The notes under the pieces were generated by a model. It was not told where the DNA came from. It did not search any database and saw nothing but the letters and a program-made list of their open reading frames with translations. 64,000 nucleotides of DNA. It comes from Microglena sp. YARC. Its lineage: Eukaryota; Chlorophyta; Chlorophyceae; Chlamydomonadales; Chlamydomonadaceae. The translations under genes and the position numbers were made by a program. Of the stretch, positions 25,001 through 40,000 are shown piece after piece (position 1 is the stretch's first letter; each line of letters opens with the position of its first letter). The stretch spans positions 16,118,035 to 16,182,034 of the forward strand of contig CM039466.1 in the NCBI GenBank assembly GCA_022414725.1, in the 5' to 3' direction.

Positions 25001-28000
25001 CAGGCATTGGGTATGTAAAGGTCAGTAGATGGAATTGTTTTTTGAAAGTGTCAAAGGCACGTGCACGCAGTGGCGATGATAGGCAGTTCATTCTGACAAT
25101 GATCAAATCAGGCATTGGGTATGCAAAGGTCAGTAGATGGAATTGTTCTTGAATGTGTCAAAGGCACGTGCACATAGTGATGATGACAGGCAGTCCATTT
25201 TGAGGATGATCAAGTCAGGCATTGGGTATGCAAAGGTCAGCAGATATAATTGTTTCTATTTGGGGCTGCACGTAGTTGCTTCTAGGCATGTACACCAACC
25301 CTACCCCAACCCAACCAACCCAACCCAACCCAACCCAACCCAACCCAACCAACCCAACCCAACCCAAACCCAATTCAATGACCTCATCCGCGTGCTACTG
25401 GAGGATTGCATGCTCGAGGCGTTGTTGAGACATGCGCTACAAATTGGCTAAAATGACAATAACACTGATTAACTGAATCTCAAACAATCCCACCCCAACC
25501 ACCCCACCCCACCCCAGTTCGATGACCTCATCTGCGTGCTACTGGAAGATTGCATGCTCGAGGCGCTGTTGAGACATGCACTGCACGTTGGCTAAAACGA
25601 AAATTTACTGATTAACTGGACCTCAAACAATCCCAACCCACCCCAACCTAAACCCAACCCAACCCAACCCAACCAAAGCTAACCCAACCCAACCCTACCC
25701 AAACCAAACCAAACCAAACCAACCCGACCAAACCCAACCCAACCAAAGCTAACCCAACCCAACCCAACCCAACCCAACCCAAACCAAACCAAACCAAACC
25801 AAACCAACAACCAAACCAACCCAAACCAACCCAACCCAACCCAACCCAACCCAACCCGAACCAACCCAACCCAACCCAACCCAACCCAACCCTGCCCTGC
25901 CCTGCCCTACCCTACCCTACCCTACCCATCCCAACTCAACCAACCCAACCAACCCATCCCAGTTCAATGACCTCATCCGCGTGCTACTGGAGGATTGCAT
26001 GCTTGTGGCGCTATTGAGACATGCGCTGTACATTGGCTAAAATGAAAATAACACTGATTAACTGAATCTCAAACAATCCCACCCCACCCCACTCCAGTTC
26101 AATGACCTCATCCGCGTGCTACTGGAGGATTGCATGCTTGAGGCGCTGTTGAGACGTGCACTGAACATTGGCTAAAACTAAAATAACACTGATTAACTGA
26201 ACCTCAAACAATCGCACCCCACCCCAGTTCAATGACCTCATCCGCGTGCTACTGGAGGATTGCATGCTCGAGGCGCTGTTGAGGCATGCATTGCGCATTG
26301 GAGATGCCCCGGCTGCAGAAGCTGTTGTGAGCATGGGCGGTAGCATACATTCGAGCCACTACTTCCTCACAGGGTCAGCTGGTAGAGCGGATGCAGTAGC
26401 CCCTGTCCTTGCAAGGGTGAGTCTAGACCATGGATAAGGCGAGGTGGTAGAGGGCAGCGTGCATTTCCAATTTGCAGTGTCCCATTTGCAAGTCCCAATT
26501 TGTAGTGTCCAATCTACAAGGTCCAATTTGCAATGTTCGGTTCTTCCTTGCTGGGTCAGCTGGTAGAGCGGATGCTATAGCGCCTGTCCTTGCAAGGGTG
26601 AGTCTAGACCATGGATAAGGCGAGGTGGTAGAGGGCAGCGTGCATTTCCAATTTGCAGTGTCCAATTCACAAGGTCCAATTTGCAGTGTCCAATTTGCAG
26701 TGTCCAATTTGCAAGGTCCAATCTACAAGGTCCAATTTGCAATGTTCGGTTCTTCCTTGCTGGGTCAGCTGGTGGAGCGGATGCAGTAGCACCTGTTCTT
26801 GCAAGGGTGAGTCTAGATGATGGATATATCAACATGGGGGGTAGCATCTGTGCAAGTGATTTCTTTCTCACTGGGTCAGATGGTGGAGCAGATGCAGTAG
26901 CGCCTGTCCTAGCAAGGGTGAGTCTAGACCATGGATAGGGCGAGGTGGTAGAGGGCAGCGTGCACAACCAATTTGCAGTGTCCAATTCACAAGGTCCAAT
27001 TTGCAGTGTCCAATTTGCAGTGTCCAGTTTGCAAGGTCCAATTTGCAGTGTCCAATTTGCAATGTTCGGTTCTTCATTGCTGGGTCAGCTGGTAGAGGGA
27101 ATGCAGTTGTGCCTGTCATAGAAAGGGTGCGTCTAGATGATGGATAGGTCAACATGGCAGAGGGCAGTATGCATATCCTATATAACCTGACTGTGTGTGT
27201 CATTTGCGGATCCCCCCCTTCTGGGGGGGCTGGATCCCCCAGGGTCACCCCGTTGTCGGTCCGACTGCCCCCCCCCCCCCCCCCCCTACCGAGACGAAGC
27301 CTGACACGTCAGCCAACGGTCTTGTAACTAACTGGCTTCGGTCCACTTGATTCCATTGCCAACACTCTCCGCCAATTTTTCGTTTCGCTTGCGACGCTTC
27401 CTAGGACTTGTTCCCCTATCCCCTTACATGTCATAATATGTAACAACAGTTGCATGTTAAATCTATGCATATGTGAATCCAGGACCTAGTACTGTACTCG
27501 ATAAGCACTACAACCTGACAATGTGTGCCATTCCCTTATGCCCTTACATGTCATCGCTGTCAACAGTTGCATGCTAAATCTATGAATATGTGAATCCAGG
27601 ACCTAGTACTGTACTCGATAAGCACTACAGCCTAACTGTGTACATCATTACCTTATCCCCTTCAAGGAAATAGCTAACAGCATTCGTATGACCAGTGTAC
27701 TGCAGCGGTGTGAACTCAGGGTGCAAGCTTGAAAAGTCTTGTCCGAAGCACTACAGCCTGACTGATAAGCACTACGGCCTGACTGTGTGCGTCTTTCCCG
27801 TACCCCTTCAAGGTAATAGCTAACAGCAGTTGTATGACGAGTGTCAAACTGCAGCGATGTGAGCTGAAGGTGCAAGCTGGAAAAGTCTTGTCCGAAGCAC
27901 TACAGCCTGACTGATAAGCACTACAGCCTGACTGTGTGCGTCATTCCCGTATCCCCTTTCAGGTCATCGCTGACAGCAGTTGCATGACCAGTGTCGTGCA

Positions 28001-31000
28001 AAACTGCAGCGATGTGAGCTGAAGGTGCACGCTGGAAAAGTCTTGTCCGAAGCACTACAGCCTGACTGATAAGCACTACAGCCTGACTGTGTGCGTCATT
28101 CCCGTACCCCTTTCAGGTCATCGCTGACAGCAGTTGCATGTTAAATCTATGAAATGTGAATCCAGGACCTAGTACTGTACTCGATAAGCACTACAGCCTG
28201 ACTGTGTGCATCATTCCCGTACCCCTTTCAGGTCATCGCTGACAGCAGTTGCATGACCAGTGTCAAGCTGCAGCGATGTGAACTGAAGGTGCAAGCTGGA
28301 AAAGTCTTGTCCGAAGCTTTGACTATGAATGAAACGCTGCTGGAGCTTGACCTTAGCAACAATCCGGAGGTGAGTACAGGAAGTGCTTAAGCTTGCTTAT
28401 AATTGGAAATCAATGCTACCATGCATGTTGTTACAGTCCAGGGGTAGCGAACTAGACTTGAGTCGTGTAAGTATGTAGAGTCTTGTCCGAAGCTCTGACA
28501 ATTAATGAAATACTATTGCAGCATAACCTTAGCGACAACCCGGAGGTGAGTACAGGAAGTGCTTAACCTTGCTTATAATTGGCAATCAATACTACCATGT
28601 ATGTTGCAACAGTCCAGGGGTAGCCAAATAGGCTGGAAGAGTCTTGTACGAAGCTCTAACTAAGAATGAAACACTATTGCTGCTTGACCTTAGCGATAAC
28701 ATGGAGGTGAGTACAGGAAGTGCTTGACCTTACTTATAATTGGAAATCAATGCTACCATGTTTGTTGTTATAGTCCAAGGGTAGCCAAAGAGGCCAAAGG
28801 GACCTGCCCAACCATGTATGCTGTTACAGTCCAGGGGTAGCCGAATAGGCTAGAAGAGTCTTGTATGAAGCTCTAACTATGAATGAAACACTATTGCTGC
28901 TTGACTTATCGACAATCCGGAGGTGAGTACAGGAAGTGCTTGACCTTACTTATAATTGGAAATCAATGCTACCATGTTTGTTGTTATAGTCCAAGGGTAG
29001 CCAAAGAGGCCAAAGGGACCTGCCCAACCATGTATGCTGTTACAGTCCAAGGGTAGCCAAAGAGGCCAAAGGGACCTGCCCAACCATGTTTGTTGTTATA
29101 GTCCAAGGTTAGCCAAACAGGCCAAAGGGACCTGCCCAACCATGTATGCTGTTACAGTCCAAGGGTAGCCAAAGAGGCCAAAGGGACCTGCCCAACCATG
29201 TATGCTGTTACAGTCCAAGGGTAGCCAAAGAGGCCAAAGGGACCTGCTCAACCATGTATGCTGTTATAGTCCAAGGGTAGCCAAAGAGGCCAAAGGGACC
29301 TGCCCAACCATGTATGCTATTACAGTCCAAGGGTAGCCAAAGAGGCCAAAGGGACCTGCTCAACCATGTATGCTGTTACAGTCCAAGGGTAGCCAAAGAG
29401 GCCAAAGGGACCTGCTCAACTATGTATGCTGTTACAGTCCAAGGGTAGCCAAAGAGGCCAAAGGGACCTGCCCAACCATGTATGCTGTTACAGTCCATAG
29501 GTAGCCAAAGAGGCCAAAGGGACCTGCCCAACCATGTATGCTGTTACAGTCCAAGGGTAGCCAAAGAGGCCAAAGGGACCTGCCCAACCATGTATGCTGT
29601 TACAGTCCAAGGGTAGGCAAACAGGCCAAAGGGACCTGCCCAACCATGTATGTCGTTACAGTCCAAGGGTAGCCAAACAGGCCAAAGGGACCTGCCCAAC
29701 CATGTATGCTGTTACAGTCCAAGGGTAGCCAAAGAGGCCAAAGGGACCTGCCCAACCATGTATGCTGTTACAGTCCAAGGGTAGGCAAACAGGCCAAAGG
29801 GACCTGCCCAACCATGTATGCTGTTACAGTCTAAGGGTAGCCAAACAGGCCAAAGGGACCTGCCCAACCATGTATGCTGTTACAGTCCAAGGGTAGCCAA
29901 AGAGGCCAAAGGGACCTGCCCAACCATGTATGCTGTTACAGTCCAAGGGTAGCCAAACAGGCTACAAGAGTCTTGTGATGATAACGCCTGGTGGGGGGTG
30001 GTGTTAAGAGAGCCCGTCGTACACGGGTGGGGAGCGGTCTCCTACCTCAACCGGACAAGCTACCATCGCGGTTGACAACGACCTGCAACGCCAAGAGTGA
30101 CCGAAGGGGGGGTCGAACCCCCGACTCTTCGTCCTCAAGCAATCTGGTCTACCACTACACCATTGTATATCACTGAAAGGGGCTAAGATTCTTGTAAGTA
30201 TGTAGAGTCTTGTATGGAGCTCTGACAATGAATAAAACACTATTGCAGCTTGACCTTAGCGACAACCCGGAGGTGAGTACAGGAAGTGCTCGAGCTTGCT
30301 TATAATTGGCAATCAATACCAACATATACGTTGTTACAGTTCAGGAATAGCCAAACTGGCTAAAGGGACCTGCCCAACCGTGTATGTTGTTACAGTCCTG
30401 GTGTAGCCAACTAGGTTAGAAGAGTATTGTATGTACGTACTTGAACTTGGTTACATAGCTTCAGCCAGCAATTTGGTGGCCGTCTTCGGCAGTAAAGAAA
30501 TGGTTACCAGGAAAATGTAAACTCGAACAAATCACTTTTTTCTTTTTTCTTTTTCTTTTTCTTTTTTTCTTTTTCATTTTTATGTATGTACAGTCTTGTT
30601 TGAAGCTCTGACTATGAATGAAACGCCGCTGGAGCTTGACCTTAGAGATAACTCGAGGTGAGTGCAAGAAGTACACGCCTTGCCACATCAGCTGCAGTAC
30701 AAAATGCTGCTGCAGATTCACTGTAGACATTGTAATTGTTTTTGTATTTGCCATTGCAATTGGCATTGGCATTGGGATTGGCATTATCATTCTCATTGGG
30801 TTGCAGCTCGAAGACGATTGGACGGCTGCACCCAAACACCAACCCACCAAACACCAACCCACCAACATCAAACCCAAACCCAAACCCAAACCCAAACCCA
30901 AACCCAAACCCAAACCCAAACCCAAACCCAGCAACACCATCACCAATACACCCACACCCACCCTTACCATTATCATTATCATGTTCCTTTTCATTGGGTT

Positions 31001-34000
31001 GCAGCTTGGAGACGATGGACGGCTGTCATTGCCCCAAACACCAAACCCACACCAAACACCAACCCACACCAAACACCAACCCGCACCAAACACCAACCCG
31101 CACCAAACACCAACCCACACCAAACACCAACCCGCACCAAACACCAACCCACACCAAACACCAACCCACACCAAACACCAACCCACACCAAACACCAACC
31201 CACACCAAACACCAACCCACACCAAACACCAACCCACACCAAACACCAACCCGCACCAAACACCAACCCACACCAAACACCAACCCACACCAAACACCAA
31301 CCCACACCAAACACCAACCCACACCAAACACCAACCCGCACCAAACACCAACCCGCACCAAACACAAACCCACACCAAACACCAACCCACACCAAACACC
31401 AACCCACACCAAACACCACACCACCACACCAAACACCAACCCACACCAAACACCGACCCACACCAAACACCAACCCACACCAAACACCGACCCACACCAA
31501 ACACCAACCCACACCAAACACCAACCCACACCAAACACCAACCCACACCAACCCACACCAAACACCAACCACACCAAACACCAACCACACCAAACACACC
31601 AACCCACACCAAACACCAACCCACACCAAACACCAACCCACCAACCCACACCAACCCACACCAAACACCAACCCACACCAAACACCAACCCACACCAAAC
31701 ACCACCACACCAAACACCAACCCACACCAAACACCAACCCACACCAAACACCAACCCAACCCACACCAACACCAACCACCAAACACCAACCCACACCAAA
31801 CACCAACCCACACCAAACACCAACCCACACCAAACACCAACACCACCAACCCACACCAAACACCAACCCACACCAAACACCAACCCACACCAAACACCCC
31901 ACAAAACACCAACCCACATTAAACACCAACCCACACCAAACACCAACCCACACCAAAGACCAACCCACACCAAACACCAACCCACACCCAACCCACACCA
32001 CCCCACACCAAACACCAACCCCACACCAAACACCAACCCACACCAAACACCAAACCACACCAACACCAACCCACACCAAACACCAAACACCAACACCAAC
32101 CCACACCAAAACACCAACCACACCAAACACCAACCCACACCAAAACGCCCAACCCACACCAAACACCAACCCACACCAAACACCAACCCACACCAACACA
32201 ACCCACACCAAACCCACACCAAACACCAACCCAACCAAACACCAACCCACACCAAACACCAACCCACACCAAACAAACCCACACCAACATAACCACACCA
32301 CACCAACACCAACCCACACCAAACACCCAACCCACACCAAACACCAACCCACACCAAACACCAACCCACACCACCGAACACCACCCACACCAAACACCGA
32401 CCCACACCAAAACACCAACCCACACCAAACACCAACCCACACCAAACACCACCCACACCAAACACCAACCCACACCAAACACCAACCCACACCAAAACAC
32501 CAACCCACACCAAACACCGACCCCACCCACCACCAAAACACCAACCCACAAAACAACCCACACCAAACACCAACCCACACCAAACACCAACCCACACCAA
32601 ACACCAACCCACACAAACACCAACCCACACCAAACACCAACCCACACCAAACACCGACACCAAACACCGACCCACACCAAAACAGACCCACACCAAACAC
32701 CAACCCACACCAAACACCAACCCCCACCAAACACCAACCCACACCAAACACCAACCCACACCAAACACCAACCCACACCAAACACCAACCCACACCAAAC
32801 ACCAACCCACACCCAAACACCAACCCACACCCACCAACCCACACAAACACCAACCCACACCAAACACCAACCCACACCAAACACCAACCCCACCCACAAA
32901 CACCAACCCACATCAAACACCACCCCACACCAAACACCAACCCACACCCACCAACCCACACCAAACACCCACACCAAACACCAAACCCACACCAAACACC
33001 ACCCGCACCCAAACACCAAACACCACACCAACCCAACACAACAAACACCAACCCACACCAAACACCACACCCACACCAAACCAAACACCAACCCGACCAA
33101 CCCAACACCAAACACCAAACCCACACCAAACACCAACCCACACCAAACACCAACCCACACCAAACACCAACCCACACCAACATTAAACCAACACCAAACA
33201 CCAACCACACACCAACCCACACCCCCAAACCCCACCCACACCACAAACACCACCACACCAAACACCAACACAAACACCAACCGCACCAAACACCAACAAC
33301 CGCACCAAAACACCAACCCACACCAAACACCAACCCACACCAAACACCAACCCACACCAAACACCAACCCACACCAAACACCAACCCACACCAAACACCA
33401 ACCCACACCAAACACCGACCCACACCAAACACCGACCCACACCAAACACCGACCCACACCAAACACCGACCCACATCAAACACCAACCCACACCAAACAC
33501 CAACCCACACCAAACACCAACCCACACCAAACACAGACCCACACCAAACACCGAAACCCACACCAAAAACACCGACCCACACCAAAACACCAACCCACAC
33601 CAAACACCGACCCACACCAAACACCAACCCACACCAAACACCGACCCACACCAAACACCAACCCACACCTAACACCTACCCACACCAAACACTAGCACAC
33701 AACTACACCCAAACCACCCACACCCAAACCAAAACCCCCACATTCAAACCCACCAAACCCTACCCCCCATACACACACCCAAACCAACCCTTATGATTAT
33801 CATGATTACACACCCTAACCGAAACCCCCACATTCAAACCCACCAAACCCTACCCCCCATACCACACACCCAAACCAACCCTTATGATTATCATGATTAC
33901 ACACCCTAACCGAAACCCCCACATTCAAACCCACCAAACCCTACCCCCCATACACACACCCAAACCAACCCTTATGATTATCATGATTACACACCCTAAC

Positions 34001-37000
34001 CGAAACCCCCACATTCAAACCCACCAAACCCTACCCCCCATACACACACCCAAACCAACCCTTATGATTATCATGATTACACACCCTAACCGAAACCCCC
34101 ACATTCAAACCCACCAAACCCTACCCCCCATACACACACCCAAACCAACCCTTATGATTATCATGATTACACACCCTAACCGAAACCCAGCTACACCATC
34201 ACCAACACACCCACACCCACCCTTACCCTTACCATTGTGATTATCATGATTCTTATTATTTGGTTACAGCTTGGAAACAATAGAACAGTTGCCATTGCCC
34301 CACTCACATCTGGATCCCGACTGATCAGCCCACCATTCACACCTTCGCATCAATACACATGAGTAGGGATAGGCAATATGATATCATATGATATCATGTC
34401 ATCATACGATATCATATGATATCATATGATGCCAGCGGTCTGACTAGGTAACTTTGGCCTGGGCCATCATATCATATTATATATTAAATCATATGATTTT
34501 TGAATGATATCATATGATATCATACTCGTCTTTGGTCAACATCATATGATTTACCGTTCCCTACACATGAGTCTTACATGAAGTCCATATGATTGGGTTA
34601 CAGCTTGGGGATGATGGGACAGCTGCCATTGCCTCTTCCATGACTCATCAAAAGACGTTGAAGCACATCAGCCTCTACAACTGCGGTGTTCGAGACAGAG
34701 CAGCATAAGCGCTATTGCTTCATCCATGCCTCATCAAACACTCTCACCTGGCCCTTTATGAGCAGATCCGCCCACCACTAACGCCTTCGCATCCATACAA
34801 ATGAGTCTTACATGAGTCCTTATCGTTTGGTTTCAGCTTTGGGATGATGGGACAGCTGCCATTGCACGGAAATACCAACCCACACCAAACACCAACCCAC
34901 ACCAAACACCAACCCACACCAAACACCAACACACACCAAACACCAGCACACCAACACCAAGCCCTCCAAACCCGAACCCCCACACTTTCGCTCACACCCA
35001 CCCTTATCATTATCACGAATATTATCATTTGGTTGCTGCTTGGAGACAATGGGACGGCTGCCATTGCACCCAAACACCAACCTGCACCAAACACCAACCC
35101 ACCAACATCATACCCAAACCCAAACCCAAACCCAGCAACACCATGACCAACACACCCACACCCAAACCCAAACCCACCCCTTATCATTCTCATGATTATT
35201 ATTATTATTTGGATGCAGCTCGGAGACGATTGGATGGCTGCCATTGCCTCTTCCATATATCATTAGAGTCTAGTCCACCACTCACACCTTAACAGCAATA
35301 CCAATGAGTCTTACATGAAGTCCTTATTATTTGAATGCAGCTCGAAGACGATGGGACGGCTGCCATTGCACCCAAACACCAACTCGCTCCAAACACCAAC
35401 CCACCAACATCATACCAAAACCCAAACCCAGCAACACCATCACGCCCACACCCACACCCACCCTTACCATTATCATTATTATGTTCCTTATCATTTGGAT
35501 GCAGCTTGGAGACGATGGGACAGCTGCCATTGCCTCTTCCATGACTCATCAAAAGACGTTGAAGCGCATCAGCCTCTACAACTGTGGTGTTGGAGACAGA
35601 GCAGCATTAGCACTAGGAAGCGCCCTATCTCCCAACACCAATGCACTGGAGCATCTAGACCTGGGCTGCAACCAACAGGTGTGAGCACTATGAAGTATGG
35701 AGGTGTGCGTGTTGTGTGTGTTGTGCGTGTATGTGTCGTGTGTGCCGTGTGTGTTGTGTGTGTATGTGTTGTGTGTGCCGTGTGTGTTGTGTGTGTTGTG
35801 TGTATATGTGTCGTGTGTGCCATGTGTGTTGTGTGTGTTGTGTGTGTATGTGTTGTGTGTGTATGTGTTGTGTGTGTTGTGTGACGCACCTTGAAAACCA
35901 CTGTAAACCAACCCCAGTGCACCAGCTTCTGTACACCAACCCTACCCATGTGACTTCAACTGGATTGTACACCAACCCTACCCAAGTGAATAGAAAAATA
36001 AAATCTAAACTTCCAAGATATGTCACATATGACACTTTTAAGGACACTTTAAGGACACTTTAACTTGCAAGATACGGACACTTTAAGGACACTTTAACTT
36101 GCAAGATACGGACACTTTAAGGACACTTTAACTTGCAAGATACGGACACTTTAAGGACACTTTAACTTGCAAGATACGAACACTTTGCAAGATAGGACAC
36201 ATTTTAACTTGCAAGATACGACACTTTAAGACACTTTAAGGACACTTTAACTTGCAAGATACGGACACTTTAAGGACACTTTAACTTGCAAGATACGGAC
36301 ACTTTAAGGACACTTTAACTTGCAAGATACGGACACTTTAAGGACACTTTAACTGCAAGATACGGACACTTAAGGACACTTTAACTTGCAAGATACGGAC
36401 ACTTTAAGGACATTTTAACTTGCAAGATACGGACACTTTAAGGACACTTTAACTTGCAAGATACGGACACTTTAAGGACACTTTAACTTGCAAGATACGG
36501 ACACTTTAAGGACACTTTAACTTGCAAGATACGGACACTTTAAGGACACTTTAACTTGCAAGATACGGACACTTTAAGGACACTTTTGCAGGGACACTTT
36601 TAAGGACACTTTAAACTTGCAAGATACTTTAAGACACTTTTAAGGACACTTTAAGGACACTTTATCTTGCAAATACGGACACTTTAAGGACACAGCAAGA
36701 TACACTTTAAGGACACTTTTAAGGACACTTTAACTTGCAAGATATGTCACATATGACACTTTTAAGGACGTAAGGTTAAGGGAACCGGCTCATAAGTATG
36801 CGATGGACGGGCTTACATCACACCTAGAGTCCATTTACCATTCTGGTCGATGGCCCTCCGCGTGGGCCCAGGCGACCTCGATGGGGTTCGAACCAGCAAC
36901 CTGATAAAACCCCGCACCTGCTTCCGTCCGATCCCTAAAAAAGGTAATGATAACGCCTGGTGGGGCGTGGTGTTACGGGAGCCTGTTGTACGCAGGTTGG

Positions 37001-40000
37001 GAGCGGTCTCCTACCTCAACTGGACAAGCTACCATCGACGACCTGTACCTACGACGACCTGTCCAATCCCTAGCCAGGTGACTTAAACTGGATTGTCTGC
37101 TATGCTGGGGGGCTTTATGTCCCTCTGAAGCATGCATCTGACCTCCTGTGTGCATACAGCTTATGTGCAACCACTTGTGTGCAACCTTTGTACAACCAAC
37201 CTTTCTACAACCACCTGTGTACCCCCCCCCCCCCCCCCCCCCTTCCCCCCCCCCTAAGGTCACTCCTGGGGATTGTCTGCCATGTTGGGGGCTTGATCTC
37301 CAGCTCAACATTGCGCCACCTGTGTGCATACAGCCACTGTGCACTAGATTCTGTACAACTCCCTCTATACAACCCCATGTGTAAAACCCCAGTGTATTAG
37401 CCTCTGTATAACTTCTGTGCACCCACCCTACCCAGGTCACTCCAAGTGGATTCCACACACACACACACACACACACACGCACTCACACAAATACCTACAC
37501 ATACACACATACACACGCTCTCTCTCTCACACGCACACACACACACACACAATACCTACACATACACACATACACACTGTACATACGCAACCAACCCTAC
37601 CCAGGTCACTTCAAGTGGATTGTCTGCCATGTTGGGGGGCTTGATGTCCCTCTGAAGCATGCATCTGACCGCATGTGTGCATACAGCCTATGTGCAACCA
37701 CTTGTGTACAACCCCCTGTGTAAAACCACTTGTGTTCAACCCCCTGTGTAAAACCACTTGTGCACAACCACTTGTGTACCAACCCTACCCAGGTCACCCC
37801 AAGTGGATTGTCTGCCATGTTGGGGGGCTTGATGTCCCTCTGAAGCATGCATCTGACCGCATGTGTGCATACAGCCTATGTGCAACCACTTGTGTACAAC
37901 CCCCTGTGTAAAACCACTTGTGCACAACCCCCTGTGTAAAACCACTTGTGCACAACCACTTGTGTACCAACCCTACCCAGGTCACCCCAAGTGGATTGTC
38001 TGCCATGTTGGGGGGCTTGATGTCCCTCTGAAGCATGCATCTGACCGCATGTGTGCATACAGCCTATGTGCAACCACTTGTGTACAACCCCCTGTGTAAA
38101 ACCACTTGTGCACAACCACTTGTGTACCAACCCTACCCAGATCACTCCAAGTGGATTGTCTGCCATGTTGGGGGGCTTGATGTCCCTCTGAAGCACGCAT
38201 CTGACCTCCTGTGTGCACCAACCCAGTGCAACCACTTGTGTACAACCACTTGTGTACCAACCCTACCCAGGTCACTCCAAGTGGATTGTCTGCCATGTTG
38301 GCTGGCTTGATCTCCAACTCAACACTGCGCCACCTGTCTTTGTCTCGGATGCCAGCATCAGTCATGGGCTCCATCCCGGCTGTCAGAGAGATGTTGATGA
38401 AGAACTCCCATATCAGATCTCTGGACCTGTCCAGCTGCAACTTGGGCGACATGCAGCTTGCAGCCATGGCACCAGGTGCGTTAGGATTCATTTGCTGAAA
38501 TAGCCTGAAATAGTCAAAAATAGCCCGAATTCATCTGAAATAGCCCAAAACAGCACGAAATAGCCTGAAAAAAGAGGTGGGATCCAGTAAGTGAAAAAAG
38601 CGATTCTGTAATGAGCGCTAGTTATAGCCTGAAATAAGAGGTGGGATCTAGTCAGTGCTAAAAGCGATTCCGTAATTGGCGCTAGTCATAGCCAAAAAAA
38701 GCCGGAAATAAGAGGTGGGCTCTGGACGTGTCCAGCTGTAACTTGGGCGGCAAGCAGCTTGCAGCCATGGCACCAGGTGCATTAGGATCCATGAGTCATT
38801 GGCCGAAATAGCCCGAAGTAGCCTGAAATAGCCTGAAATAAGAGGTGGGATCTAATTAGTGCTAAACGCGATTCCGTAATTAGCGCTAGATACAGCCTGA
38901 AATAAGAGGTGGGATCTAGTAAGTGCTAAAGGCGATTCCGTAATTGGCACTCGTCATAGCCCGAAACAGCCGGAAATAAGAGGTGGTCTCTAGACCTGTC
39001 CAGCTGTAACTTGGGTGACGTGCAGCTCGCAGCCATGGCACCAGGTGCGTTAGGATCCATGAGTCATTGGCTGGGCACGTCCCTTTAGCCAATTTGTAGG
39101 GTCTGGTGGGGGGTTGGTGGGGTGGGTGTAGGGGGGGGGTAGGAGCTAAAACTAGCACTAAACTAGCACTAAAAGCGATTCCTTAATTAGCGCTAGTCAT
39201 AGCCTAAATAGCCTGAAATAGCCTGAAATAGCCAGAAATAGCCTGAAATAGACTGAAATAGCCTGAAATAGACTGAAATAGACTGAAATAGACTGAAATA
39301 GCCTGAAAAGACTGAAATAGACTGAAGTATACTGAAATAAGAGGTGGTCATTGGACCTGTCCAGCTGTAACTTGGGTGACATGCAGCGGGCAGCCATGGC
39401 ACTAGGTGCGTGATAATGGCGGTGATGGTGGTGATGAGGATAGTGGTGATGATGATGGTGATGGTGGTGATGATGAAGGTGTTGGTCGTGGTGGTGATGA
39501 TAATGGTGATAATGATGATGATAATGATAATGGTGGTGGTGGTGATGGTGGTGATGATGGTGGTCCTTTTTCCTGAAGCCGCGTCAACCGTTGTTCATTT
39601 CTTTCCTTCCTCAGCCCTCAGGACTGGTGATGGTGGTGGTTGTGGAGGTGGTGATGACATTGGTGGTGGTGATGGTGGTCCTTTTTCCTGAAGCCGTCAA
39701 CCGTTGTTCATTTCTTTCCTTCCTCAGCCCTCAGGACTGGTGATGGTGGTGGTTGTGGTGGTGGTGATGACATTGGTGGTGGTGATGGTGGTCCGTCTTC
39801 CTGAAGCCACGCCAACCGGTGATCATTCCTTTCCTTCCTCAACCCGCAGGACTGGTGATGGCCCAGAGCTTGACTGAAATCAATCTTGGAAACAACAATA
39901 TGGGTCAGAAATCTTTATCGACCCTTGCAGCCTATCTCAACGGGAACCCCCGGCTGACAATCTTAAGGCTGGATGGTGAGTCTAGACCCAAAACCAAAAC

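Noticed and set aside
25300..25957. Telomeric repeat (AACCC)n
   Set aside because: A pentamer, not the CCCTAAA heptamer, lying between exon copies in an intron; treated as a simple repeat.
28791..29965. CRISPR array (regular 56-bp repeats)
   Set aside because: Units abut without unique spacers, the host is eukaryotic, and no cas genes are present.
29977..30184. Functional tRNA gene on the minus strand
   Set aside because: A and B boxes are present, but the segment carries a SINE body and target-site duplication, repeats elsewhere with the same body, and a full cloverleaf could not be drawn.
30618..33796. Frames of 400-1,044 residues (Thr/Pro/His-rich on plus, Gly/Val/Trp-rich on minus)
   Set aside because: By-product of the A/C-only 18-bp array; open on both strands and in several frames.
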